From assembly GCF_001953865.1 (NCBI RefSeq), contig NZ_MQUQ01000006.1, positions 333,613 through 397,612 on the forward strand: a stretch of 64,000 nucleotides of DNA. Reading direction: 5' to 3'. A program made the translations under genes and the position numbers. This stretch comes from Amycolatopsis coloradensis (lineage in GTDB: Bacteria > Actinomycetota > Actinomycetes > Mycobacteriales > Pseudonocardiaceae). The notes under the pieces are model-generated. The model had not been told where the DNA came from. It saw nothing but the letters and a program-made list of their open reading frames with translations, and searched no databases. Below, piece after piece: positions 41,393 through 51,132 of the stretch. Numbering within the stretch: the stretch's first letter is position 1; every line of letters starts with the position of its first letter.

Positions 41393-43031
41393 CCGGGTTC
41401 CCCCTTTGCTCGTCTTCACTGATCATGTCCTTCGCCACGAGCTTCCCCTCGGCGAAGCACAGCCGGTAGGCCTCGTAGTCCAAGTTGAACACGGTGCGCT
41501 CGGTGCCGTAGTACTCGCACGTCGCCCCCGCGGGCACCGGCGGCTCCACCACCCTTGGCCGCGCGATCCGCTGACCGTCCGGCAGCACGACCGCGAGCTC
41601 CGCCCTCGTCTGCCCCGGCCGGACGCGGTCGTAGTCTCCCTTGCGCAGCACGGAGCCGTACCACTGGAAGAGGAACACCACCCCGCTGATCCCGACCACC
41701 ACGCCGAAGAGCCCGATCGGCACGACGATCGCCTGGATCAGGCTGCGCCGCACGTCCCGTCGAGCACGTTCCAGTTCCTTCGCCGACGTCGACTGTCCCA
41801 CTTCGGCGTCCATCGCCGCCTGGTTTTCCGGCGATTCCTCCGACGGCGCCGCGTCATGCGGCAAGCTCGCACTGACCTCGAAGCCGCCGTCGCGAGGTCC
41901 CGCCCGCAAGGTCCCGCCGACCAGCCGGACCCGCTCACGCAGACCGATCAGCCCGCGCCGTCCCGAAGACCGGCCGGGCAAGGGCCCCGCGGGCGGCGGC
42001 ACGTTGGTGACCACGACGTCGGTCCGCCCTGCCGAACGCACGACCCGGACGGTGACGGCGGCGCCGGGCGCGTGCTTCACGACGTTCGTCACCGACTCCT
42101 GCACCACGCGATAGGCCGCGCGGTCGACCATCGGCGGCTCGCCGTCGATCGAATCGTCCACAAAGGACTCGATGAGCACGCCGGACGCCCTTGCCCGGTC
42201 CAGCAGTTCGTCGACGGTCTCGTGCACCGGCTCGGTCGGCGCGTCGTCCTCACGCAGCACGCCGATGATCTCGCGCAATCGCTCGGTCGCCGTCGCGGCG
42301 CTCTGCCGCAGGTCACCGGCGGCCTCCCGCTGCTTCTCGTCGAGGCCGCCCGCGACCTCGAGCGCCGCCGCACGGACCGCTATGAGACTCAGTTCGTGAC
42401 CCAGCGAATCGTGCATGTCACTGGCGATCCGGGTGCGCTCCCGTAGCCGCGCCCGGTCGGCGACGAGCCGCTGACGGCTCTCCATCTCCTCCGCGCGACG
42501 CCAACCGTCGCGCGCCATGTCCTCGCGCTGCCGGATGTACTTGCCCAGCAGCCACGGCGTCACCGACGCGAAGACCAAGAGCCCGAGCAGGGCGCCCCAG
42601 GAGGCGAACCCGTCCTCGCCCGCCATCAGCGCCACAGGGACCGCGATCACGGAGACGACGGCGAAAACGCGCAGCATCGGCTTCGCGACCGGCTGCCGGT
42701 AACCGGCGAGGTAGCTCACCGCGACCAGGACGAACCCTTCCCAGATCGGCACCCGGCCGCCGAAACTGCCCAGGACGACGAAGCCCGCGAGCATTGCTAT
42801 GGCGAGCGAGACCACGGGGTACCGCCGCGACACCGCGATCGCGGCCGTGGTCGCGATGAGTCCGGCGAGCAGTTCCCAGGGCCTCGTACTGGATCCCGCG
42901 TCGATGACCACCAAGCCACAGAGCCCGAGCCACAGCGCGAGGTCCATCGCCAGCCGACGCCCGCGCCGCATCGGCTCTTCAGGATCCTTCACAGGACCGG
43001 ACGCTACAAGCCGCGCCGTCCGCTTCGCCAT
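41367..43031 (-). CDS. Sensor histidine kinase with an extra C-terminal membrane segment and domain
   Basis: The 554 residues start with about five transmembrane helices (30-160). The HisKA_3 phosphoacceptor is His207 in IASDMHDSLGHELSL, and the ATPase domain shows VQESVTNVVKHAPGA and GRRGLIGLRERVRL. Unusually, the protein continues. After a charged linker comes a sixth helix (about 445-475, LIQAIVVPIGLFGVVVGISG) and a likely extracellular tail of about 80 residues (RPGQTRAELAVVLP, CEYYGTERTVFN, YRLCFAEGKLVAKDM). That tail resembles small SmpA/BLIP-like folds and has two cysteines. It may be a ligand sensor placed after the kinase. Confidence 0.87.
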   Translation of the reverse strand: MAKRTARLVASGPVKDPEEPMRRGRRLAMDLALWLGLCGLVVIDAGSSTRPWELLAGLIATTAAIAVSRRYPVVSLAIAMLAGFVVLGSFGGRVPIWEGFVLVAVSYLAGYRQPVAKPMLRVFAVVSVIAVPVALMAGEDGFASWGALLGLLVFASVTPWLLGKYIRQREDMARDGWRRAEEMESRQRLVADRARLRERTRIASDMHDSLGHELSLIAVRAAALEVAGGLDEKQREAAGDLRQSAATATERLREIIGVLREDDAPTEPVHETVDELLDRARASGVLIESFVDDSIDGEPPMVDRAAYRVVQESVTNVVKHAPGAAVTVRVVRSAGRTDVVVTNVPPPAGPLPGRSSGRRGLIGLRERVRLVGGTLRAGPRDGGFEVSASLPHDAAPSEESPENQAAMDAEVGQSTSAKELERARRDVRRSLIQAIVVPIGLFGVVVGISGVVFLFQWYGSVLRKGDYDRVRPGQTRAELAVVLPDGQRIARPRVVEPPVPAGATCEYYGTERTVFNLDYEAYRLCFAEGKLVAKDMISEDEQRGNPDDPGGAGR

Positions 43032-43096
43032 GGACGAAAGTCAAGATGGTCCGATCACGCGGCCTCCGCGCGGGCCATGAGGCATGATGATCGACC

Positions 43097-43306
43097 ATGG
43101 CCGAGCGCACACTCTCCGGTCAGCTAGGCGGTCCTGTCCCGGCAGGCATCGAAGCGCTGGCCGACACCGAGAAACAGGACCTCTCCGACGCGTTGCGCGA
43201 CGCGCGCCACCGCCAGGCCAAGGCCTTGGCCGAAGCGGGCGAAGAGGGCTTGAAGTACGTACCCGCGCTTCTGCGTGGCACCATTCGCAAGGTGGTGGGC
43301 CTGTGA
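43097..43306 (+). CDS. 69-residue protein coupled to a helical-repeat protein
   Basis: ATG starts a short, helical, charged protein (AGIEALADTEKQDLSDALRD, ARHRQAKALAEAGEEGL). There is no signal peptide or membrane segment. Its TGA overlaps the GTG of the next gene (GTGA), so the two are translated together and may associate. I recognise no family. Confidence 0.7.
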   Translation: MAERTLSGQLGGPVPAGIEALADTEKQDLSDALRDARHRQAKALAEAGEEGLKYVPALLRGTIRKVVGL

Positions 43307-44061
43307 CCACTGAAAACTTCGCCTCGCAGGCGGAAATCCTCAAACTCGCCCGCGTCCTCGGCACCACCCCCGAACGGCTCTCCTACTTGGGGAACGTCGA
43401 CGCGGCCGAACTCCAGGCGTTCCGCGAGCAGGTCACGAACAAGCTGTTCGACGCCAACCGCGCCACCCTCGAGCGGATGGCGACGGCGAGCAAGCTCATC
43501 CCGAGCCCGATCCTCGCGAAAATCGCCGAGAAGGTCTTCGGCCCGCTTCTGTGCGCCCGGATCGCCGGGCTGGTGGACGTCTCCCGGGGCGTCGACGTCG
43601 CGAAACGCCTGAGGCCGCGGTTCCTGTCCGACGTCGCGGCCGAACTGGACCCGCGCCGGGCGAGCGCGATCATCGCGCGGATCCCGCTCGACACCGTCGT
43701 CGCGGTCGCGGGCGAACTGGTGCGCCGCGAGGACTGGATCACCGTCGGCCGGTTCGTCGGTCACCTGCCCGATCCGACGGTGCGGAAGGCCCTCGACGTC
43801 ATCGGCGACGAGGCACTGATCCGGATCGCGTTCGTCCTCGACGACAAGAGCCGGATCGATCACGTCCTCGGCCTGCTCTCCGAGCCCCGCTTCCGGGGGC
43901 TCCTACAGGTCGCGGCCGCCGACGAGGACCTGTGGCCGCCGCTACTCGACCTGCTCACCCACCTGAGCGAGAAGCGGGTCGAGCAGTGGTCCCCCCTGCT
44001 CGGCGAACTCCCGCCGGCACTGCGCGAGCGCGTCGAGGAAACCCTCGGTCAAGCCTCCTGA
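43303..44061 (+). CDS. MgtE-N-like helical repeat protein
   Basis: The 252 residues are all alpha-helical. Repeating units of about 32 residues appear as FLSDVAAELDPRRASAIIAR, IPLDTVVAVAGELVRREDWI, VGRFVGHLPDPTVRKALDVI and VLDDKSRIDHVLGLLSEPRF. This pattern resembles the superhelical N domain of MgtE magnesium channels, but no CBS or membrane domain follows. It is soluble, of unknown function, and coupled to the 69-residue gene. It ends 12 nt before a paired repeat element. Confidence 0.75.
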   Translation: MTTENFASQAEILKLARVLGTTPERLSYLGNVDAAELQAFREQVTNKLFDANRATLERMATASKLIPSPILAKIAEKVFGPLLCARIAGLVDVSRGVDVAKRLRPRFLSDVAAELDPRRASAIIARIPLDTVVAVAGELVRREDWITVGRFVGHLPDPTVRKALDVIGDEALIRIAFVLDDKSRIDHVLGLLSEPRFRGLLQVAAADEDLWPPLLDLLTHLSEKRVEQWSPLLGELPPALRERVEETLGQAS

Positions 44062-44073
44062 TCCCAGCGGGAG

Positions 44074-44138
44074 AGCAAGGGACCTTTGCTCCCACTCGCT
44101 TAGCATGCCTAAGTAAGCGATAGCAAAGGTCCCTTGCT
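44074..44138. repeat. Paired 17-nt elements forming a large hairpin
   Basis: AGCAAGGGACCTTTGCT (44074-44090) and its reverse complement (44122-44138) enclose a partly palindromic CGCTTAGCATGCCTAAGTAA. The right copy overlaps the stop codon of hutI. It lies between convergent genes and is likely a bidirectional terminator. Confidence 0.85.
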
Positions 44139-45291
44139 ACTTTCCGCTGGTCAGACGCGTGCCCCGCCGCCACACAGCGGCAGTCAGCGGCACTCCGGGC
44201 CGGTACGCGAGGTGAGTGACCGAAGGCGCCTCCAGCACCTGAAGGTCGGCTCGCGCCCCTGCCCGCACGACGCCCACATCGTCACGCCGAAGCGCCCGCG
44301 CCCCACCCGCGGTGGCCGACCACACGGCCTCGTCGATCGTCATCCGCATCTGGAGCACGGCGGTCGTGACGCAGAACGCCATCGACGTCGTGTACGAGCT
44401 ACCCGGGTTCGCGTTGCTGGCCAGCGCGACCGTCGCCCCCGCGTCCAGGAGCCGCCGCGCCGGCGCCAGCGGCTGCCGGGTCGACAGGTCGCACGCGGGC
44501 AGCAAGGTCGCGACGGTCTCCGAAGCAGCGAGAGCCGCTACGTCCGCTTCGCTCAGGTACGTGCAGTGGTCGACACTGGCCGCACCTAGTTCGACGGCGA
44601 GTTGGACGCCTGGCCCCTCCCCCAGCTGATTGCCGTGCACCCGCAGCCCGAGCCCGCGTTCGCGCGCCGCCTTCAGCACCCGCCCGGACTGCGCCTCGTC
44701 GAACGCACCGGTCTCGCAGAACACGTCCGCCCACCGCACCAGCGGCGCCACGGCGTCGAGCATGTCGCCGCACACCAGGTCCACATAGGACTCCGCGTCC
44801 GCACCGGGCGGCACCAGGTGCGCGCCGAGGAACGTGACCTCGTCGGCCACGTCGGCGGCGATCCGCGCCGAGCGCATCTCGTCCTCGACGTTGAGCCCGT
44901 ACCCGGTTTTCGTCTCCAGGCAGGTCGTTCCCTGCTTCGCCGCTTCGTCGACATGGCGCCGCAGGTTCGCCGCCAGCTGCTCGTCGGACGCCGACCGCGT
45001 CGCGTCGACGGTGACCGCGATACCCCCGGCGCTGTACGCCTTTCCGGCCATTCGCGCCTCGAACTCGGCCGTCCGGTCCCCGGCGAAGACGAGGTGCGTG
45101 TGACTGTCGACCCAGCCGGGCAGCACCGCCCGGCCGTCGACGTCGACCCGCTCGTCCGCGTCCGGGGCGTCCGCCGCAGCGCCGGCCCAGGCGATCTTTT
45201 CACCCTCGATGACGACGGCCGCGTCGTGGAGTTTGCCCAGCTCGGCGTCGTTCGTGGTGAGTTCGCCGATACCCGTGATCAGGACTGCCAC
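44137..45291 (-). CDS. hutI: Imidazolonepropionase
   Basis: The 384-residue amidohydrolase carries WVDSHTHLVFAGDR (metal HxH), AAKQGTTCLETKTGYGLNVE, VHGNQLGEGPGVQLAVELGA, SVDHCTYLSEADVAAL, and ASNANPGSSYTTSMAF (metal Asp position read as Asn). It hydrolyses 4-imidazolone-5-propanoate to N-formimino-L-glutamate, the third step of histidine breakdown. It overlaps hutF by 13 nt as the last gene of the operon. Its stop falls inside the repeat element. Confidence 0.92.
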   Translation of the reverse strand: MAVLITGIGELTTNDAELGKLHDAAVVIEGEKIAWAGAAADAPDADERVDVDGRAVLPGWVDSHTHLVFAGDRTAEFEARMAGKAYSAGGIAVTVDATRSASDEQLAANLRRHVDEAAKQGTTCLETKTGYGLNVEDEMRSARIAADVADEVTFLGAHLVPPGADAESYVDLVCGDMLDAVAPLVRWADVFCETGAFDEAQSGRVLKAARERGLGLRVHGNQLGEGPGVQLAVELGAASVDHCTYLSEADVAALAASETVATLLPACDLSTRQPLAPARRLLDAGATVALASNANPGSSYTTSMAFCVTTAVLQMRMTIDEAVWSATAGGARALRRDDVGVVRAGARADLQVLEAPSVTHLAYRPGVPLTAAVWRRGTRLTSGK

Positions 45292-46583
45292 AGTGCCTCG
45301 ATCTCCTTGGCCAAGACCGCTTCCGGCCGGTCGATCAGCTGGTGTGCGCCATCGCGGACGATCTCACGCCCGGCGACGACGACATTCCGGACGTCCGCAC
45401 CGGAAGCGGCGAAGACCACCCCGGACGGCTCGATCCCCGCGGTCCGCACCGAACCGAGACCGATCGTCACCAGGTCCGCGCCCGCGCCCGGAGCCAGCGC
45501 GCCGACCTCGTCCCAGCCGACCGCGCCGTGATCCGTCGCCGCCGCGAGCAGTTCCTCCGCAGTGAACCGCCCGCGCTTTTCGCTGGCGAGCCGCTCGTTC
45601 AGTTCCAGCGCCCTGGTCTCCTCGAACGCGTCGACCACCGCGTTGCTGTCGCTGCCGAGCGACAGCCGCACCCCGGCGTCCAGCAACGTCCGCGCCGGGC
45701 CGATGCCGTCACCGAGATCCCGTTCGGTCGTCGGGCAGAAGCACGCACGGCTACCAGCTTCGCCGAGCCACTTGATATCGCCCGGTGTCAGATGCGTCGC
45801 GTGCACCGCGGTGAGCCGATCACCGAGCACGCCGTTGTCCCAGAGCAGTCCCGTCGGAGTCCAGTGATAGGCCGCCATACACTGCTCGTTTTCGGCCCGC
45901 TGCTCCGAAAGATGAATGTGCAGCGGCCGATTCGCGGGCGTTCCGTTGTCCACTTCGGACAGTTGATCTTCGGGAACGGCCCGCACCGAATGGATCGCGC
46001 CGCCCACCCGGAACTTCTCGTCCTCCCGCAAGTCGCCGACTCGTTGCGCCCACTTCCCGGCCGAGCCGTCGGAAAACCGCCGCTGCACCTCGTCGGGTTC
46101 GACGCCGATGCCGCCCGCGAGATAGCAGGTGTCGAGCAGCGTGAGCCGGATCCCGGCGTCCTCGGCCGCCTGCCGCAGCGCCTCCCCCATCGCGTTCGGC
46201 TCGGCATAAGGCTTTCCGCCCGGCGCGTGGTGCAGATAGTGGAACTCGCCGACACTCGTGTACCCGGCCAGCACCATCTCCGCGTAAACCGCACGCGCCA
46301 GGCGATAGTACGAATCCGGATCGAGCCGGGACGCGAGCGAGTACATCCGCTCCCGCCACGTCCAGAAGGTCCCGCGATCGTGATGCGTCCGGCCTCGCAG
46401 CGCCCGGTGGAACGCGTGCGAATGCCCGTTGGCGAAGCCGGGCAAAGTCAGTCCATTCAGGACAGTTCCTTCGCGAGGCGCGTTCGCCGACACCGAAGTG
46501 ATCTTACTGCCGTCGACCTCGATCCGGACGGCATCGGCGATCCCGTCCGGCAGCCAGGCACGTTCACACCAATATGTCGTCAT
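45279..46583 (-). CDS. hutF: Formimidoylglutamate deiminase
   Basis: The 434 residues match the HutF amidohydrolase: LPGFANGHSHAFHRALRG (metal HxH), HIHLSEQRAENEQCMAAY, AVHATHLTPGDIKWLGEAG, CFCPTTERDLGDGI and LSLGSDSNAVVDAFEE (metal Asp). It deiminates N-formimino-L-glutamate to N-formyl-L-glutamate and ammonia, so this operon uses the two-step route to glutamate. It overlaps hutI by 13 nt and the M20 hydrolase by 4 nt. The ATG at 46583 was chosen; upstream sequence is antisense. Confidence 0.92.
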   Translation of the reverse strand: MTTYWCERAWLPDGIADAVRIEVDGSKITSVSANAPREGTVLNGLTLPGFANGHSHAFHRALRGRTHHDRGTFWTWRERMYSLASRLDPDSYYRLARAVYAEMVLAGYTSVGEFHYLHHAPGGKPYAEPNAMGEALRQAAEDAGIRLTLLDTCYLAGGIGVEPDEVQRRFSDGSAGKWAQRVGDLREDEKFRVGGAIHSVRAVPEDQLSEVDNGTPANRPLHIHLSEQRAENEQCMAAYHWTPTGLLWDNGVLGDRLTAVHATHLTPGDIKWLGEAGSRACFCPTTERDLGDGIGPARTLLDAGVRLSLGSDSNAVVDAFEETRALELNERLASEKRGRFTAEELLAAATDHGAVGWDEVGALAPGAGADLVTIGLGSVRTAGIEPSGVVFAASGADVRNVVVAGREIVRDGAHQLIDRPEAVLAKEIEALWQS

Positions 46584-47776
46584 GTCGACAACTTCTCCAG
46601 GACGTCCGCGAGCGCGCGGGCGCCGTGGTCGACGTCCTCCGCCTCCGAGAACTCCTCCGGGGAATGGCTGATACCGGTGGGATTGCGCACGTAGAGCATC
46701 CCGGACGGGACGAACCCGGCCAGGATCGCCGCGTCGTGCCCGGCGCCGGTCGGCAGCTCCGGCGGCCCGCCCAGCCAGGTGCCGAGGTCGCGGCGCAGCG
46801 CGTCGTCGAAGATCACGTCGTCCGAGTACGACTCCCTGGTCACCTCGACCCGACATCCTTCCTGACCTGCCGCTTCCTCGGCCAGTTTGACGATTTCCGC
46901 GACCAGTCCGGGCGTATCCGTGCCCGGCACCCGCGCGTCCAGCCACAGGTCCACAGTGGACGCGATGACGTTGGTGCCGCCCGGCACCGGCACGAGCCTG
47001 CCGACCGTGGCCCTGGCGTCAGCCTTCGCCTTCGCCAGTTTCCGCACGGCGAGCACGGTCTCGGCCGCCGGGATCATCGGGTCACGACGGTCGCCGATCA
47101 GCGTCGCACCGGCATGGTTTCCCTGACCCTGGAAGGAGAATCGCCAGCGGCCGTGCGCGATCACCGTGTTACCGAGGGCGATCGGCGAGCCCAGGTCGAT
47201 CAGCCCGCGCCCCTGTTCGACATGCAGTTCGAGGAACCGCCCGATCAGGCCGAGCCGCTCGGAATCACGGCCGACGCGTTCGGGATCGAGGCCGGATTTC
47301 GTCGCCGCTTCGGCGAACGTCACGCCGTCGGGGTCACGCAGGCCGCGTGCCTTGTCCGCATCTATGGTGCCGGTCAGCAACCGCGACCCGAGACACGGCA
47401 CCCCGAAACGGCCACCCTCCTCCTCGGCGAAGACCACGACGGCGAACGGCTTGGCGGGGCGGAATCCCTTGGCCTGCAAGATCTCCACCGCGTCGAGCGC
47501 GCTCGCGACACCGAGCGGGCCGTCGAAGGCGCCGCCGCCGGGAACCGAATCGAGATGGCTACCGGTGACGACGGCGTCCGGACCGGGGGTGCCCCACCAG
47601 GCCCAGATGTTGCCGTTGCGGTCGGTCTCGACACCGAGTCCCAGTCGCCCCGCGCGTTCGACGAACCACGCGCGCAGTTCGGTTTCGGCCGCGTCGAAGG
47701 CGTGGCGCGAATAGCCGCCGCGTTTCGGGTCGCGGCCGACGTCCGAAATCTCCTCCAGCAGCGAAGACGCGGTCAC
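46580..47776 (-). CDS. M20-family amidohydrolase (allantoate/N-carbamoyl-amino-acid hydrolase type)
   Basis: The 398-residue dinuclear metallohydrolase shows [18 protein letters not shown] (metal His/Asp), [18 protein letters not shown] (Glu-Glu), [37 protein letters not shown] and [14 protein letters not shown] [18 protein letters not shown]. These define the AllC/HyuC group, which cleaves N-carbamoyl or similar amide groups from amino acids. Sitting between hutU and hutF with 4-nt overlaps on both sides, it is a good candidate for removing formate from N-formylglutamate, the step no other gene here covers. The family name alone would suggest allantoate. Confidence 0.87.
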   Translation of the reverse strand: MTASSLLEEISDVGRDPKRGGYSRHAFDAAETELRAWFVERAGRLGLGVETDRNGNIWAWWGTPGPDAVVTGSHLDSVPGGGAFDGPLGVASALDAVEILQAKGFRPAKPFAVVVFAEEEGGRFGVPCLGSRLLTGTIDADKARGLRDPDGVTFAEAATKSGLDPERVGRDSERLGLIGRFLELHVEQGRGLIDLGSPIALGNTVIAHGRWRFSFQGQGNHAGATLIGDRRDPMIPAAETVLAVRKLAKAKADARATVGRLVPVPGGTNVIASTVDLWLDARVPGTDTPGLVAEIVKLAEEAAGQEGCRVEVTRESYSDDVIFDDALRRDLGTWLGGPPELPTGAGHDAAILAGFVPSGMLYVRNPTGISHSPEEFSEAEDVDHGARALADVLEKLST

Positions 47777-49425
47777 TCGGCGTCCCGCATCGGCACGCGG
47801 ACGCCGCGCTCGTCGGCGACGTCGGCCGCGCTGTCGTATCCGGCGTCGACGTGCCGGATGACGCCCATGCCCGGGTCGTTGGTGAGCACGCGCTCGAGTT
47901 TCTGCGCGGCGAGCTGGGTTCCGTCGGCCACGCTGACCTGGCCCGCGTGGATCGAGCGGCCCATGCCGACACCGCCACCGTGGTGGATGGACACCCAGCT
48001 GGCGCCCGACGAGGTGTTGACCAGCGCGTTCAGCAGCGGCCAGTCGGCGATCGCGTCGGATCCGTCGGCCATGCCCTCGGTCTCGCGGTACGGTGAGGCA
48101 ACGCTGCCCGAGTCGAGGTGGTCACGGCCGATGACGACCGGCGCCTTCAGCTCGCCACTGGCGACCATCTCGTTGAACCGCAGGCCCGCGAGGTGCCGTT
48201 CGCCGTAGCCGAGCCAGCAGATCCGCGACGGAAGTCCTTGGAAGGCCACGCGCTCGCCTGCCAGCTTGATCCAGCGCGCGAGGGATTCGTTCTCCGGGAA
48301 CAGTTCCAGCATCGCGCGGTCGGTCGCCGCGATGTCCTCGGGATCACCGGACAGCGCCGCCCAGCGGAACGGCCCGTTGCCCTCGCAGAACAGCGGGCGG
48401 ATGTAGGCGGGCACGAACCCCGGGAAATCGAACGCGCGCTCGCAACCGCCGAGTTTCGCTTCGCCGCGCAGGGAGTTGCCGTAGTCGAACACCTCCGCGC
48501 CCTTGTCGAGGAAGCCGAGCATCGCCTCGACGTGTTCGGCCATCGACTCGCGGGCGCGTTCAGTGAACTCGTCGGGCTTCTTGTCCGCGTAGTCCTGCCA
48601 CTCGTCCACGCCGATTCCCTTGGGCAGGTAGGAAAGCGGGTCGTGCGCGGAGGTCTGGTCGGTGACGATGTCGACCTCGACGCCGCGGCGCAGCAGTTCC
48701 GGCAGCACCTCGGCGGCGTTGCCGACCACACCGACGGACAGCGCGCGCTTCTCCTTCTTCGCGGTTTCCACGCGGCGGACCGCGTCATCGAGGTCGTCGG
48801 CGACCTCATCGAGGTAACGCGTCTCGACGCGGCGGTGGGCGCGCTGCGGATCACATTCGATGACGAGCGCGACGCCGTCGTTCATGGTGACGGCCAGCGG
48901 CTGCGCGCCACCCATTCCGCCGAGACCGGCGGTGACGGTGAGCGTGCCCTTGAGGCTGCCTCCGAACCGCTTCTTCGCCACGGCGGCGAAGGTTTCGTAC
49001 GTGCCCTGCAAAATGCCCTGCGTGCCGATGTAGATCCAGGACCCCGCGGTCATCTGGCCGTACATGGTGAGGCCCTGCGCCTCCAGGCGGCGGAATTCCG
49101 GCCACGTCGCCCAGTCGCCGACGAGGTTGGAGTTCGCGATGAGCACGCGCGGCGCCCATTCGTGCGTGCGGAACACGCCGACCGGCTTGCCGGACTGGAC
49201 GAGCAGCGTCTCGTCCTGCTCCAAACTGGTCAGCTCACGGGTGATCGCGTCGAAGCTGGCCCAGTTGCGGGCGGCCTTGCCGGTGCCGCCGTAGACGACC
49301 AGGTCCTCGGGGCGCTCGGCGACCTCGGGGTCGAGGTTGTTGTGGAACATCCGCAGCGCGGCTTCGGTCTGCCAGTTCTTCGCGGTGAGCGTGGTGCCTC
49401 GGGCGGCACGGACCGTGCGGGACAT
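47773..49425 (-). CDS. hutU: Urocanate hydratase
   Basis: The 550 residues match urocanase: [72 protein letters not shown], the NAD-binding [35 protein letters not shown] and [19 protein letters not shown]. It uses tightly bound NAD+ as an electrophile to hydrate urocanate to 4-imidazolone-5-propanoate. It begins 4 nt after hutH and overlaps the M20 gene by 4 nt. Confidence 0.95.
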   Translation of the reverse strand: MSRTVRAARGTTLTAKNWQTEAALRMFHNNLDPEVAERPEDLVVYGGTGKAARNWASFDAITRELTSLEQDETLLVQSGKPVGVFRTHEWAPRVLIANSNLVGDWATWPEFRRLEAQGLTMYGQMTAGSWIYIGTQGILQGTYETFAAVAKKRFGGSLKGTLTVTAGLGGMGGAQPLAVTMNDGVALVIECDPQRAHRRVETRYLDEVADDLDDAVRRVETAKKEKRALSVGVVGNAAEVLPELLRRGVEVDIVTDQTSAHDPLSYLPKGIGVDEWQDYADKKPDEFTERARESMAEHVEAMLGFLDKGAEVFDYGNSLRGEAKLGGCERAFDFPGFVPAYIRPLFCEGNGPFRWAALSGDPEDIAATDRAMLELFPENESLARWIKLAGERVAFQGLPSRICWLGYGERHLAGLRFNEMVASGELKAPVVIGRDHLDSGSVASPYRETEGMADGSDAIADWPLLNALVNTSSGASWVSIHHGGGVGMGRSIHAGQVSVADGTQLAAQKLERVLTNDPGMGVIRHVDAGYDSAADVADERGVRVPMRDAE

Positions 49426-49429
49426 GGGC

Positions 49430-50956
49430 TCAGACCTCCAGTTGGGCCGCGGCGAGGACGGCGCCCGACGCGACGAGTTCTCCGGCGGCGGCGATCTCCG
49501 GCGCCAGGTGACGATCGGGGCCGGGGCCCTCGACCTTGGTACGGACAAGATCCCGGACCCGGCCGGTGACCGGGGACGGGGCGAGGGGCGCGCGCATGTC
49601 GAGTGCCCGCGCGGCGGTGAGCAGTTCGATGGCGAGGACGGTGTTGAGGCCCTCGACGGCCTTGCGCAGCTTGCGCGCGGCGGACCAGCCCATGGAGACG
49701 TGGTCCTCCTGCATGGCGCTGCTCGGGATCGAATCGACCGACGCCGGCACCGCGAGACGCTTGAGTTCGCTGACCACGGCCGCCTGCGTGTACTGGGCGA
49801 TCATGTGGCCGGAATCGACGCCGGGGTCGAACGCGAGGAACGGCGGCAGGCCGTGCGAGCGGGCCTTGTCGAGCATGCGGTCGGTGCGGCGCTCGGCGAT
49901 GCTGGCGACGTCCGCGAGCGGGATGGCGAGGAAGTCGAGTACGTACGCGACCGGGGCGCCGTGGAAGTTGCCGTTCGATTCGACACGGCCGTCGGACAGC
50001 ACGACCGGGTTGTCGACCGCGGAGTGGAGCTCACGCTCGGCGATGAGTTCGGCGTGGGTGAGGCTGTCGCGTGCGCCGCCGTGCACCTGGGGCGAACAGC
50101 GGAGTGAGTACGCGTCCTGGACGCGGTTGCAGTCCGGTCCGCGGTGGCTCTCGACGATCTTCGAGTCCTGAAGCGCTTTCCACATGCGCTCGGCGCTCAG
50201 CGCCTGCCCGGGGTGCGGGCGCAGGGCCTGGAGGTCGGCCGCGAAGGCGCGATCGGTGCCGAGGAGCGCTTCGACGCTCATCGCCGCGGTGATGTCGGCG
50301 GTGTCGAGAAGCTTGCGCAGGTCCGCCGCGGCCAGTAGGAGCATCCCGAGCATGCCGTCGGTGCCGTTCGTGAGGGCGAGGCCTTCCTTCTCCGCGAGAA
50401 CGACCGGCTCGATCCCGGCGTCCTTCAGCGCTACGCCCGCCTGAACGACTTCGCCGTTGTACTCGACTTCGCCCTCCCCCATCAGCGCGAGCGCTACAGC
50501 GGCGAGAGGCGCGAGGTCACCGGAGCAGCCGAGGGAGCCGTACTCGTGTACAAGCGGGGTGATTCCGGCGTTGAGCAGGGCCGCAAGCGCTTGCGCGGTG
50601 CTCGGGCGGACGCCGGTGTAGCCGCTGGTCAGGGTGCGGAGACGCAGCAGCATCAGCGCGCGCACGACCTCGGTCTCGACAACCGGGCCCGCGCCGGCCG
50701 CGTGCGAACGGATCAGCGACCGCTGAAGCGCCGTACGGCTCTCGAGCGGGATGTGCCTGGTGGCGAGCGCCCCGAAGCCCGTCGAAACGCCGTACGTCGG
50801 CGTCTCGGCGTGGGCGAGATTGTCGATGTGCTGACGCGTCGCGGCGAGATTCTTCTCGGCCGCTTCGCTGACCGCGACGGGCGAGTGGTCACGGGCGACC
50901 GCGACGACCTGTTCGGGCCGAAGCGGTTCAGACCCCAGAAGTACGGTTTCCGACAT
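49430..50956 (-). CDS. hutH: Histidine ammonia-lyase
   Basis: The 508-residue MIO enzyme contains Tyr55 in [10 protein letters not shown], the cofactor-forming triad Cys144-Ser145-Gly146 in [13 protein letters not shown] (Ala-Ser-Gly in most relatives), and [29 protein letters not shown] and [12 protein letters not shown], all standard. It deaminates L-histidine to urocanate, the first step of the operon. The ATG at 50956 follows GGGG closely; an in-frame ATG at 50977 is an alternative start. The operator-like dyad at 51008 lies just upstream. Confidence 0.93.
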   Translation of the reverse strand: MSETVLLGSEPLRPEQVVAVARDHSPVAVSEAAEKNLAATRQHIDNLAHAETPTYGVSTGFGALATRHIPLESRTALQRSLIRSHAAGAGPVVETEVVRALMLLRLRTLTSGYTGVRPSTAQALAALLNAGITPLVHEYGSLGCSGDLAPLAAVALALMGEGEVEYNGEVVQAGVALKDAGIEPVVLAEKEGLALTNGTDGMLGMLLLAAADLRKLLDTADITAAMSVEALLGTDRAFAADLQALRPHPGQALSAERMWKALQDSKIVESHRGPDCNRVQDAYSLRCSPQVHGGARDSLTHAELIAERELHSAVDNPVVLSDGRVESNGNFHGAPVAYVLDFLAIPLADVASIAERRTDRMLDKARSHGLPPFLAFDPGVDSGHMIAQYTQAAVVSELKRLAVPASVDSIPSSAMQEDHVSMGWSAARKLRKAVEGLNTVLAIELLTAARALDMRAPLAPSPVTGRVRDLVRTKVEGPGPDRHLAPEIAAAGELVASGAVLAAAQLEV

Positions 50957-51007
50957 AACCCCATTGGACAACGCCATGCCCGCTGGTGGGCGGCCCCAAC
51001 CGGTGGT

Positions 51008-51029
51008 TGTGTCTGGTATCCAAGACACA
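51008..51029. promoter_or_regulatory. Putative IclR-type operator of the hut operon
   Basis: TGTGTCT-N8-AGACACA is a perfect 7-bp-arm dyad located 52-73 bp upstream of hutH and about 105 bp upstream of the divergent IclR gene. Size and place fit the target of the neighbouring regulator. The assignment is inferred. Confidence 0.55.
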
Positions 51030-51039
51030 GCACCGGGAG

Positions 51040-51103
51040 AGCAGGGGACCTTTGCTATCACTTCTCTCGACGTTGAGGGAAGTGATAGCAAAGGTCCCCT
51101 GCT
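51040..51103. repeat. Paired 17-nt elements, 25-bp-stem hairpin in a divergent promoter region
   Basis: AGCAGGGGACCTTTGCTATC and the next five bases (51040-51064) pair perfectly with 51079-51103. Unlike the other copies this pair sits between two divergent genes, upstream of both hutH and the IclR gene, so it cannot be an ordinary gene-end terminator. Confidence 0.85.
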
Positions 51104-51132
51104 ACCGCCGCTGAGCGAGACAGGAGGTCACG

